This document shows, piece after piece, positions 7,399 through 14,422 of a DNA stretch of 19,234 nucleotides; within the stretch, counting starts at the first letter, position 1, and each line of letters opens with the position of its first letter. The position numbers were made by a program, and so were the translations under genes. The notes beneath the pieces were generated by a model that worked only from the letters and a program-made list of their open reading frames with translations, had not been told where the DNA came from and did no database searches. The DNA is taken from contig JAFCGF010000034.1 of the NCBI GenBank assembly GCA_017608295.1, positions 1-19,234 on the forward strand, written 5' to 3'. The DNA is from Candidatus Woesearchaeota archaeon (lineage in GTDB: Archaea; Nanoarchaeota; Nanoarchaeia; Woesearchaeales; JAGVZT01).

Positions 7399-10300
7399 AT
7401 GAAAAAACTTGTATTTTTCTTGATGGTTCTGGCTTGCTTCTCAGGATACAGCCAGGTTGGCATCAACAACGACGGCAGCACCCCTAACAGCTCAGCTATG
7501 CTGGATGTCAAATCCACTACTATGGGAATACTGATCCCACGGTTAACCCAGGCACAGCGGAATGCGATTGTCTCTCCTGCTACCGGGCTCATTATCAGTC
7601 AAACCGACAACAATCCCGGTTTGTATTATTATGATGGTAGCAACTGGGTGGTCGTTAACGCGGAAGCACTTACCATCAATGACCTTCTTGATGCAATATC
7701 AGACGGCCAAAGTGTCTTCCTTGGTTCAGGTGCCGGTGTGAATGACGATGGCTATAACTACAATGTTGCTCTTGGGCTGGATGCACTGAATACAAACATT
7801 TCAGGCAATAATAATACGGCAACCGGATACCAGGCCATGTTTTCCAATACTTCAGGACGCGATAATACAGCTAACGGATACAAGACATTGTATTCCAATA
7901 CAACCGGAATATCCGGCACGGCTGCCGGACGCGAGGCTTTATATAACAATACTTCCGGGCTTGGCAACACAGCAGACGGATACAAATCGTTATACACGAA
8001 TACGGAAGGAGAACACAACACAGCAGCCGGATACACTGCTTTATACCTGAATTCGACCGGTGATTATAACACGGCTATCGGGAGCAATGCTCTATATGTC
8101 AATTCAACGGGGCAGCGCAATACCGCAATTGGATACAAAGCTCTGGATTTCAATTCAACAGGAAATTACAACACAGCAGCCGGAGTTAATGCAAATTTCT
8201 ATAACCAGGAGGGGTCAGAGAACACGATCATTGGTTACATGGCCGGCATGGGAACAGGACCGCACAATAAGTCCGGGAATGTATTCCTTGGATACAAGGC
8301 TGGATCTTCGGAACATGGGAGCAACAAACTCTATATCGAAAATTCAAATTCTTCAACCCCATTGATCTGGGGCGACTTTGTCAATGATTCGGTCAGGATC
8401 AACGGAACCCTGGATATCAATAATGCCTTTGCATTCCCAACCATTGATGGTACAACTGGACAGATATTACAAACAAATGGTAGCGGAACACTGAGCTGGT
8501 CTGCCAATCCAGGAGCCACAGCTCTCCAATGGGCTGATACATCCAACCAACTGGCCACGGATTATGATGTGTCTCAAAAACAAAATATCAGCGATACTTC
8601 AAGTGTGGATGCTACCAGATACTGGGTAGGACAGCAGGGTTTTTCAACTGTTGAGGAAATAAATGATCTTTCTGACGGTAAGACCGGAGGCAACAGCGTG
8701 TTCCTTGGTTCCGGCGCAGGGCAAAACGATAATGGCCCGGATAACCAGAATGTGGCTGTCGGCATAAATGCCCTTCGTTCAGCCAATTTTGGAGATAAAA
8801 ATGTAGCCATGGGATTTGAAGCTTTGTATTCAAATTCAACCGGGGATGCCAATACAGCTATCGGATACCAGGCTTTACGATCCCACCTGACAACAAATTC
8901 CAATACAGCGGTTGGATATCAGGTTTTGTATTCTTCTACATACGGAGCCAGCAATGCAGCCCTGGGACGCAGAGCTTTGTATGAAAATACCACGGGAAGT
9001 TACAACACGGCACTTGGGAACCTGGCATTAAATTCAAATACAACAGCTCATCATAACACAGCTGTCGGATACAAAGCGATGTCGAGCAATACTACAGGTT
9101 TTGAAAATACCGCCATCGGATATCAAGCAAATTCAGCGAATGAGGAGGGATCATACAATACGATGATAGGTTTTGAAGCCGGCAATGCAACAATAGCACA
9201 TAACAAATCCGGCAATGTATTCCTGGGGTACAAGGCAGGGTATAATGATATCACAGACAACAAACTGTATATCGAAAACTCAGATTCAGACACTCCGTTG
9301 ATCTGGGGCGATTTTGCTAACGATTCCGTAAAGATCAACGGGACTTTTAACATCGCAGGAGCATACAGTTTCCCGGTTACAGACGGTACAAGTGCGCAGG
9401 TCTTGCAAACTGACGGTAGTGGTACGTTAAGCTGGGGTGATGGAGGAGTAACTGAGATAAACGACCTTACTGACGGAAAAACAGACGCCACCAGCGTTTT
9501 TCTCGGCTCAGGGGCAGGAGCTAATGACAATGCAAATAACAAAAATGTTGCTATTGGGATTGATGCACTTAATACAAACACGACAGGAGCTAATAACACA
9601 GCTACCGGATACCAGGCTTTATATTCCAATACGACAGGACTTACTAACACAGCAGATGGAAAAGGGTCATTATATTCCAATACTTCAGGATGTTATAATA
9701 CAGCAAATGGATACCATGCTTTATATTCCAATAAGACAGGAAGTAGTAACACAGCAACCGGACACGAGGCTTTACGGATAAATACAGGATATAATAACAC
9801 TGCAACCGGACGCCAGGCTTTAAATTTCAATACTTCAGGAGCTGATAACACAGCAACCGGACTGCAGGCTCTTTATGCCAATATAACAGGGCAACGTAAC
9901 ACAGCAACCGGAAATATGGCTTCACATAGAAATACGACAGGAAATAATAACACAGCAATTGGAAAAAGTGCAAATTCCTGGAACTCCGGAGGCTCAAATA
10001 ATACCATCATAGGATATGAAGCCGGCAATGGAACAGGACCCCATTCTAAATCCGGAAATGTATTCCTGGGATATCAGGCAGGATATAACGATTATGGAAG
10101 CAATTTACTTTACATCGAAAACTCAAATTCTGCAACTCCATTAATTTGGGGCGATTTTGCCAACGATACGGTGAGGATCAACGGAACGCTGGATATTGCA
10201 AGTGCTTTTCATTTCCCGGTTACTGACGGCACCAGCGGACAGGTTTTACAAACAGACGGTAGTGGTGTACTCACCTGGTCGGATGACGGAGGAGCCACGG

Positions 10301-12486
10301 AAATCAACGACCTCAGCGACGGGAAAACAGGCGGCAACAGCGTTTTTCTTGGCTCAGGGGCTGGGGAAAATGATGATGGATCCGACAACTGGAATACAGC
10401 CGTCGGGGACAGTGCACTCAACGCAAATACTACCGGAGATTATAACACGGCAGCAGGGTATTATACACTATATTCAAATGTTTCAGGACATGGTAACACA
10501 GCGATAGGACATAATTCTTTAGCTTCAAATACATCCGGAGATAATAATACAGCAACAGGGAGAAACACTTTATCTGACAACACTACGGGACATAGCAACA
10601 CGGCAGTTGGATACTCTGTCCTGAATAAAAATACCACCGGGAACTTCAACACTGCCATCGGGCTGCAGGCTCTTGACAGGAACCTGACAGGAACGTCCAA
10701 CACAGCATCCGGATACCAGACCCTCTTCTACAATACAACCGGGTATTACAACTCTGCGTTCGGTCGCAATGCCCTCAGGAACAATACAACAGGCTATCAG
10801 AATGTAGCTTACGGGTATGAGGCATTGTTCAACAACACGCTGGGCAACAGCAATATGGCCCTGGGACACAAAGCGGATTATTATAACCAGGAAGGGACGA
10901 ACAATACGATCATCGGCTATGAAGCAGGATACGGATCCGGTACCCATAATAAATCCGGCAATGTGTTCCTGGGATACCAGGCCGGGTACAGTGAAACCGG
11001 GGATAACAAACTCTATATTGAAAACTCAAATTCATCCACTCCGCTTATCTGGGGCGACTTTGCCAATGATACGGTAAGGATCAACGGAACGTTCGATATC
11101 GCAGGGGCATACCATTTCCCCATGTCTGACGGCACCAGCGGACAAGTACTTCAGACCGATGGAAGCGGAGTGTTAAACTGGGGTAATGGAGGAGTAACTG
11201 AGATAAATGACCTTTCTGATGGAAAAACAGGAGGGAAAAGCGTATTTCTTGGCACAGCTGCAGGAAATGGTGATGATGGGTCAGACAACAAAAATGTCGG
11301 TGTCGGCGATTCTGCGCTTTATACTAATTCAACCGGATCAGCAAACACCGCAAACGGATTCTATGCATTATATTCCAATACCACTGGATTCAACAACACT
11401 GCAAATGGATCACATGCATTAAAATCCAATACCTCAGCAAATAGTAATGTAGCTAACGGATACTGTGCCTTGATTGACAACACCACGGGAAGCGAAAACA
11501 CGGCAAGCGGGGAAAGGGCTTTATTTAAAAATGTTAACGGCAATCGAAACACGGCAATCGGAGCCCTGGCACTATATACCAACCTGGGTGGCGACTATAA
11601 TACTGCAATAGGATATAGTGCCAACCATTATAGCTTTGGTGGATCAAAAAATACAATCATTGGTTACCAGGCAGGAAAGGGGACTTCGTCTCATTCCAAA
11701 TCAGGATGTGTCCTCCTGGGCTACCAGGCAGGATATAACGAGCACGATAGCAATAGACTTTACATTGAGAATTCAAACTCTACGGACCCTCTGATTTATG
11801 GAGAGTTTGACAATAATATTGTTGCTGTGAACGGTAAACTGGGAATCGGAACAGAGAGTCCGGATACGAATTTGCACATTGTCGGAAGGCTGAAAATGGT
11901 GGATGGGAATGAAGGATCGGGGAAAGTGCTAACATCAGATGCAAACGGTGTTGGTTACTGGGCAACAAGCACGGCCACGGATAATGACTGGAAAGAGACT
12001 TCCGACTCATTAATGAGGATCGTTGGCAACGATACCCTGGTTACCATTACCAATTCCGGAAAAATAGGCATCGGCACTACAGATCCACTATATAAGCTCG
12101 ATATTTTCGGTGGTAATATGCGACTCAAAACAAACGACTACTCGCAACTTACTGTCAGGGGAAGCACAGTTTCGGGGATGCTGGGATCAAACGGACCTTC
12201 CGGTTTCATGTACCTGGGATCTCACTCAAACCATGAATTACGGTTCCTGACGAACAATACCAACGCTATGGTAATCAAAACCAACGGCGACGTTGGGGTC
12301 GGCACTTTAACTCCTGACGAAAAATTTGAGGTTGAATTCGGCACTTCGAGCGTGGATGTGGAGATAGGGAGGGGCACATCCAATTCAAATGTTACCTTCA
12401 TTACGTTGCGAAGTCCGGATGGGACGAAATATTATGTTACGGTTGACGATGCCGGAAACCTGGTCACATCCACAACCAAACCTTAA
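7399..12486 (+). CDS. Giant YadA-head-like repeat fibre protein with GIGT-motif C-terminus (1695 aa)
   Basis: The start is fixed by a Sec signal peptide (MKKLVFFLMVLACFSGYS, cleavage before QVGIN) and the same mature N-terminus as the preceding gene (SSAMLDVKSTTMG, PRLTQAQRNAI, GLYYYDGSNW). The C at position 12 could mimic a lipobox, but the paralogue argues for signal peptidase I. Five cassettes have head arrays at residues 122-274, 451-586, 716-867, 999-1168 and 1299-1417, with one QWADTSNQ linker after the first. From about 1480 the protein differs: LGIGTESP (1481), IGIGTTDP (1556) and VGVGTLTP (1632) precede beta-rich segments ending DAGNLVTSTTKP. It lacks the helical and coiled-coil end of its neighbours and has no type IX sorting domain or anchor. 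Likely a secreted fibre of the same family with a different tip or base; role unknown. Confidence 0.9.
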   Translation: MKKLVFFLMVLACFSGYSQVGINNDGSTPNSSAMLDVKSTTMGILIPRLTQAQRNAIVSPATGLIISQTDNNPGLYYYDGSNWVVVNAEALTINDLLDAISDGQSVFLGSGAGVNDDGYNYNVALGLDALNTNISGNNNTATGYQAMFSNTSGRDNTANGYKTLYSNTTGISGTAAGREALYNNTSGLGNTADGYKSLYTNTEGEHNTAAGYTALYLNSTGDYNTAIGSNALYVNSTGQRNTAIGYKALDFNSTGNYNTAAGVNANFYNQEGSENTIIGYMAGMGTGPHNKSGNVFLGYKAGSSEHGSNKLYIENSNSSTPLIWGDFVNDSVRINGTLDINNAFAFPTIDGTTGQILQTNGSGTLSWSANPGATALQWADTSNQLATDYDVSQKQNISDTSSVDATRYWVGQQGFSTVEEINDLSDGKTGGNSVFLGSGAGQNDNGPDNQNVAVGINALRSANFGDKNVAMGFEALYSNSTGDANTAIGYQALRSHLTTNSNTAVGYQVLYSSTYGASNAALGRRALYENTTGSYNTALGNLALNSNTTAHHNTAVGYKAMSSNTTGFENTAIGYQANSANEEGSYNTMIGFEAGNATIAHNKSGNVFLGYKAGYNDITDNKLYIENSDSDTPLIWGDFANDSVKINGTFNIAGAYSFPVTDGTSAQVLQTDGSGTLSWGDGGVTEINDLTDGKTDATSVFLGSGAGANDNANNKNVAIGIDALNTNTTGANNTATGYQALYSNTTGLTNTADGKGSLYSNTSGCYNTANGYHALYSNKTGSSNTATGHEALRINTGYNNTATGRQALNFNTSGADNTATGLQALYANITGQRNTATGNMASHRNTTGNNNTAIGKSANSWNSGGSNNTIIGYEAGNGTGPHSKSGNVFLGYQAGYNDYGSNLLYIENSNSATPLIWGDFANDTVRINGTLDIASAFHFPVTDGTSGQVLQTDGSGVLTWSDDGGATEINDLSDGKTGGNSVFLGSGAGENDDGSDNWNTAVGDSALNANTTGDYNTAAGYYTLYSNVSGHGNTAIGHNSLASNTSGDNNTATGRNTLSDNTTGHSNTAVGYSVLNKNTTGNFNTAIGLQALDRNLTGTSNTASGYQTLFYNTTGYYNSAFGRNALRNNTTGYQNVAYGYEALFNNTLGNSNMALGHKADYYNQEGTNNTIIGYEAGYGSGTHNKSGNVFLGYQAGYSETGDNKLYIENSNSSTPLIWGDFANDTVRINGTFDIAGAYHFPMSDGTSGQVLQTDGSGVLNWGNGGVTEINDLSDGKTGGKSVFLGTAAGNGDDGSDNKNVGVGDSALYTNSTGSANTANGFYALYSNTTGFNNTANGSHALKSNTSANSNVANGYCALIDNTTGSENTASGERALFKNVNGNRNTAIGALALYTNLGGDYNTAIGYSANHYSFGGSKNTIIGYQAGKGTSSHSKSGCVLLGYQAGYNEHDSNRLYIENSNSTDPLIYGEFDNNIVAVNGKLGIGTESPDTNLHIVGRLKMVDGNEGSGKVLTSDANGVGYWATSTATDNDWKETSDSLMRIVGNDTLVTITNSGKIGIGTTDPLYKLDIFGGNMRLKTNDYSQLTVRGSTVSGMLGSNGPSGFMYLGSHSNHELRFLTNNTNAMVIKTNGDVGVGTLTPDEKFEVEFGTSSVDVEIGRGTSNSNVTFITLRSPDGTKYYVTVDDAGNLVTSTTKP
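7762..8220 (+). repeat. Head-repeat array 7 (9 x 51 bp)
   Basis: Nine units from NVALGLDAL to NTAAGVNANFYNQEGSE. One unit begins GTAAG instead of NTA.G, a rare loss of the ladder Asn. Confidence 0.85.
8521..8650 (+). repeat. Single QWADTSNQ linker repeat in fibre gene 3
   Basis: One copy of the 44-residue linker unit (ALQWADTSNQLATDYDVS and onward to GQQGFSTVEEINDL). Its end GFSTVEEINDLSDGKTGG equals the end of the third tandem copy in the preceding gene (4508-4636), so that boundary was shared by duplication. Confidence 0.8.
8749..9156 (+). repeat. Head-repeat array 8 (8 x 51 bp)
   Basis: Eight units from NVAVGINAL to NTAIGYQANSANEEGSY. It is the most diverged array: turns read SANFGDK, SHLTTNS, SSTYGAS and SNTTAHH, yet every unit is still 17 residues. 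Confidence 0.85.
9544..9999 (+). repeat. Head-repeat array 9 (9 units, one 48 bp)
   Basis: Nine units from NVAIGIDAL to NTAIGKSANSWNSGGSN. Unit 5 (NTATGHEALRINTGYN) has 16 residues, the same turn deletion as in array 6. The first units resemble array 2 of the neighbouring gene as DNA (GGGATTGATGCACTTAA in both). Confidence 0.85.
10393..10902 (+). repeat. Head-repeat array 10 (10 x 51 bp)
   Basis: Ten units from NTAVGDSAL to NMALGHKADYYNQEGTN. The codon mix is visibly richer in C and G than in array 3, so the units are less similar as DNA. Confidence 0.85.
11293..11649 (+). repeat. Head-repeat array 11 (7 x 51 bp)
   Basis: Seven units from NVGVGDSAL to NTAIGYSANHYSFGGSK. Its caps depart from the standard: the entry block has VFLGTAAGNG, and the exit block reads HSKSGCVLLGYQAGYNEHDS. 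Confidence 0.85.
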
Positions 12487-12514
12487 TTATTTTTATATAC
12501 ATATTGTCAAACGT

Positions 12515-12660
12515 AAAAATATAAAGATAGAACACAGATCACACGGATGCCTTCGGCATTCACGGATGATCACAGATTACTCTCGTGTCTTAGTGACTTT
12601 GTGGTAAAGAATTAACCGCAGAGGAAACAGAGGTATCCGCAAAGGGTGCAGAGGAATTTC
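12515..12660. repeat. Degenerate intergenic repeat block downstream of fibre gene 3
   Basis: This AT/AC-rich stretch has CACAGAT/CACGGAT units around a small hairpin (ATGCC-TTC-GGCAT, 12547-12559), then TCGTGTCTTAGTGACTTTGTG and a series of GCAGAGG/ACAGAGG words. It resembles a class of interspersed repeats I recall from many Bacteroidota and Chlorobi genomes. It lies between convergent genes and has no coding potential that I trust. Confidence 0.5.
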
Positions 12661-12677
12661 TTATCAAACCGAAAGTT

Positions 12678-12734
12678 TCCATCAGGCCGTCAGGCCTCCA
12701 TCAGGCCTTCAGGCCTCCATCAGCCGAAGGCTCA
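12678..12734. repeat. Three 19-bp tandem units ending at the lipoprotein stop codon
   Basis: TCCATCAGGCCGTCAGGCC, TCCATCAGGCCTTCAGGCC and a diverged TCCATCAGCCGAAGGCTCA. Each unit is itself palindromic (GGCCT...AGGCC; AGCC-TTC-GGCT), so the transcript could form serial hairpins. The third unit contains the stop codon of the minus-strand lipoprotein gene; it may help end that transcript. Confidence 0.7.
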
Positions 12735-13253
12735 ATCATTGCTCTCCTGCATCGCCTCAAACTCCTCGATCATCTGCTCCGGGGTTTTGCCGAGGTTGTT
12801 GATAGAAGCCTGAGCATCGTCAACAAAATCGTGGTCGGGATAGGTTTCGATAAACAGCGTATACGTCTCCCGTGCTTTGTCGATATCACCAAGTATATTT
12901 TCCTGCACATACCCGGTGAAGAAGAGGCACAACGGGGCTTTCTCGTAGTCGGGATAGGAGGTACGGATTTCATCAAAGAGGGCGATCGCCCTGGGTCCAT
13001 CCTGTAAGTTCATGATCATCGATGCCGCTTTAAAGAGATAAACCGGAGCTAACGAGTCATTGGGCCAGGCCTCTGCAAAGTCCTGATATTCCAGGATGAG
13101 ACTATCTACCCCTGCACGGGAAAAACCGTTTTCAGCTTCAAACAACCGAGTTTCCATGGAAGCAATCTCATTCTCCATCTTCTCTCTGGAAGGCTGACAG
13201 CTAACCAAAAAAAAGACCGAAACCAACGTCGTAAAAATAATTGTTCTTTTCAT
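12732..13253 (-). CDS. TPR-containing outer-envelope lipoprotein
   Basis: A 173-residue protein. I choose the ATG at 13253 rather than the upstream one at 13283, because MKRTIIFTTLVSVFFLVSC then forms a compact lipoprotein signal with lipobox LVSC. After the Cys comes a charged helical stretch, then two or three TPR-like helical pairs (YLFKAASMIMNLQDGPRAI; KARETYTLFIETYPDHDFV), typical of BamD/YbgF-like proteins that act as scaffolds in the periplasm. The C-terminus is acidic. It follows def by 73 bp on the same strand and probably ends the ruvX-def transcript; ruvX, def and a TPR protein are neighbours in other Bacteroidota as I recall. Lipid-anchored scaffold is inferred; no enzymatic motif is visible. 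Confidence 0.85.
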   Translation of the reverse strand: MKRTIIFTTLVSVFFLVSCQPSREKMENEIASMETRLFEAENGFSRAGVDSLILEYQDFAEAWPNDSLAPVYLFKAASMIMNLQDGPRAIALFDEIRTSYPDYEKAPLCLFFTGYVQENILGDIDKARETYTLFIETYPDHDFVDDAQASINNLGKTPEQMIEEFEAMQESND

Positions 13254-13286
13254 CACTATTCTATATTTGTTCAAATAATACATATA

Positions 13287-13328
13287 CTGGATGCTGGATG
13301 CTGGATCCTGGATGCTGGATCCCGGATC
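13287..13328. repeat. Heptamer tandem tract C at the def stop codon
   Basis: Six in-phase units: CTGGATG, CTGGATG, CTGGATC, CTGGATG, CTGGATC, CCGGATC. CTGGATG is the reverse complement of CATCCAG, so this is the ATCCAGC unit of tracts A and F in the other orientation. The last unit runs into the def stop codon (13327-13329). Confidence 0.8.
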
Positions 13329-13902
13329 ATCTTTTCTTCCTCTTCACTGCCGGGTAAATCATTTTATAATGAACGTCAACATTTCCTGATGCAATATCAT
13401 TCAGCTTCCTTTTTAACAACATTTTCCGTAACGGGCTGATTCGTTCCGCCATGGTAATTCCCTCAATATGGTCAAATTCATGTTGAATGACCCGGGCAAT
13501 GATGCCGTCATACGTTTCATCATGCTCGTTGAAGTTTTCGTCCAGATACCGGATACGGATAACCGATTTCCGCTGGATCTCTTCATGCAGGCCCGGAAAA
13601 CTCAGGCAGCCTTCGTTATGAAGATGATCTTCACCCTCCTCCTTATATATCTCTGCATTGATGAATGTCTTTTTAAAACCGGCCGCTTCCGGGAAGTGAT
13701 GCCCGGCCAGGGCCGAAGTGTCGATCACGAAGAGGCGGATGGACCGGTTGACCTGCGGAGCGGCCAGTCCGACCCCGTCGGCTTCATACATGGTTTCCCA
13801 CATATTGACAAGAAATTCTTCCAGCCCGGGATCGTCAGGATCTATCTCTTCTGCCACCTTTTTCAACACCGGATGGGGATATGCGACAATGGGGAATATC
13901 AT
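13327..13902 (-). CDS. def: Peptide deformylase
   Basis: Removes the N-formyl group from nascent proteins in the cytoplasm, using a bound divalent metal. All three signature motifs are present: GVGLAAPQV (about residues 43-51), EGCLSFPG with the metal-binding Cys, and QHEFDHIEG with the two metal-binding His and the catalytic Glu. At 191 residues, with a basic tail (AVKRKKR), it fits the family length. The start MIFPIVAYPHPVLKKVAEEI is the usual N-terminus, which must begin near residue 1 for the fold. It lies 34 bp after ruvX and 73 bp before the lipoprotein gene on the same strand, so co-transcription is likely. Both spacers consist largely of heptamer repeats. Confidence 0.96.
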   Translation of the reverse strand: MIFPIVAYPHPVLKKVAEEIDPDDPGLEEFLVNMWETMYEADGVGLAAPQVNRSIRLFVIDTSALAGHHFPEAAGFKKTFINAEIYKEEGEDHLHNEGCLSFPGLHEEIQRKSVIRIRYLDENFNEHDETYDGIIARVIQHEFDHIEGITMAERISPLRKMLLKRKLNDIASGNVDVHYKMIYPAVKRKKR

Positions 13903-13942
13903 TGAGTGTCAAGTTTCAAGTTTCACGTGTCAAGTGTCAATT
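13901..13942. repeat. Heptamer tandem tract D filling the ruvX-def spacer
   Basis: In-phase units ATTGAGT, GTCAAGT, TTCAAGT, TTCACGT, GTCAAGT, GTCAATT occupy the whole 34-bp intercistronic gap. The last unit carries the TGA stop of ruvX (13937-13939 on the minus strand), and the first touches the def start codon. GTCAAGT is the unit also found in tracts A and F. Confidence 0.8.
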
Positions 13943-14353
13943 ATTTATACTCTCCAGGTAAGATTGCAGGATCAATACAGCGCTAACGGTATCTACCAGC
14001 GCTTTATTTTGCCGATCCTTCTTTTTGGCGCCTGAATCCAGGATCGCCCGGGTAGCTATGCCGGATGTAAACCGTTCATCATACCTGTCAATACGGATTT
14101 CCGGAAACGCTTTTCTTAACGTTTTCAGAAAAGGGGCAATGAATCGCTCCGATTCCGATGGCCGGTTTTTCATATCCTTTGGTTCACCAATCACAAAGCA
14201 CTCCACCTCATTATCCTTGATGTAACGTTTCAGATAAGTGATGGTATCACTGGCATGAACCGTGCCAAGCCCCGATGCAATGATTTGTAATTCATCGGTC
14301 ACCGCAAGGCCAACTCGCTTTCTACCATAATCTATTGCCAGGATTCGTCCCAT
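13937..14353 (-). CDS. ruvX: RuvX/YqgF family pre-16S rRNA nuclease / Holliday junction resolvase-like
   Basis: A 138-residue RNase H-fold protein, the usual length. Visible motifs are the N-terminal strand LAIDYGRKRVGLAVTD with the first catalytic Asp, VIGEPKDMKNRPSE, the DERFTS motif, and DTVSAVLILQSYL carrying the last acidic residue. The family (yqgF, also called ruvX) processes the 5' end of 16S rRNA in E. coli and was first proposed as a Holliday junction resolvase. The start MGRILAIDYGRK leaves no room for another. It is the first gene of the minus-strand run and is divergent from dapD across a 69-bp promoter region; its stop codon lies within a heptamer repeat unit. Confidence 0.93.
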   Translation of the reverse strand: MGRILAIDYGRKRVGLAVTDELQIIASGLGTVHASDTITYLKRYIKDNEVECFVIGEPKDMKNRPSESERFIAPFLKTLRKAFPEIRIDRYDERFTSGIATRAILDSGAKKKDRQNKALVDTVSAVLILQSYLESINN

Positions 14354-14367
14354 AATCTAATTGGGCG

Positions 14368-14375
14368 CAAAGATA
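14368..14375 (-). promoter_or_regulatory. Candidate -7 element for the ruvX-def transcript
   Basis: Read on the minus strand this is TATCTTTG, an exact TAnnTTTG. TATG lies 18 bp upstream in place of TTTG. The start site would be near 14363, only about 10 nt before the ruvX ATG. Confidence 0.45.
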
Positions 14376-14395
14376 AGAAACTTAATTTTTTTCCA

Positions 14396-14403
14396 TAATT
14401 TTG
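14396..14403 (+). promoter_or_regulatory. Candidate -7 element for dapD
   Basis: TAATTTTG matches TAnnTTTG exactly, but no TTTG is found at the expected -33 distance. Transcription from here would leave a leader of roughly 15 nt before the dapD ATG at 14423. It faces the ruvX element in the same 69-bp gap, so the two promoters would overlap. Confidence 0.4.
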
Positions 14404-14422
14404 ATTCACCAAACAGGGAATT

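Noticed and set aside
7399..7452. Lipoprotein signal in fibre gene 3 (VLAC)
   Set aside because: The Leu before Ala is a poor lipobox, and the paralogue has a signal peptidase I type cleavage before the same QVGIN sequence.
6996..7592. Minus-strand frame of 198 codons across the spacer and the start of fibre gene 3
   Set aside because: It translates the palindromes, both heptamer tracts and the antisense of a signal peptide; there is no family resemblance, and it overlaps a well-supported gene.
9123..9680. Long minus-strand open frame (185 codons) opposite fibre gene 3, with several similar ones opposite gene 2
   Set aside because: The antisense translation is itself a shadow of the repeats (AVL.SPVV.EYKA words); it lacks a signal, known motif or start context, and the plus-strand frame explains the conservation.
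224..11649. Regular 51-bp periodic repeats that could be read as CRISPR arrays or noncoding satellite DNA
   Set aside because: They lie in long uninterrupted frames, the variation is mostly synonymous or at variable residues, and the unit is a clear 17-residue protein repeat; no direct repeat plus spacer structure exists.
1502..12486. Prophage tail-fibre region
   Set aside because: Similar repeats and GIGT motifs do occur in proteins named tail fibre, but there is no phage structural, lysis or integrase gene nearby, and both complete proteins have Sec signal peptides.
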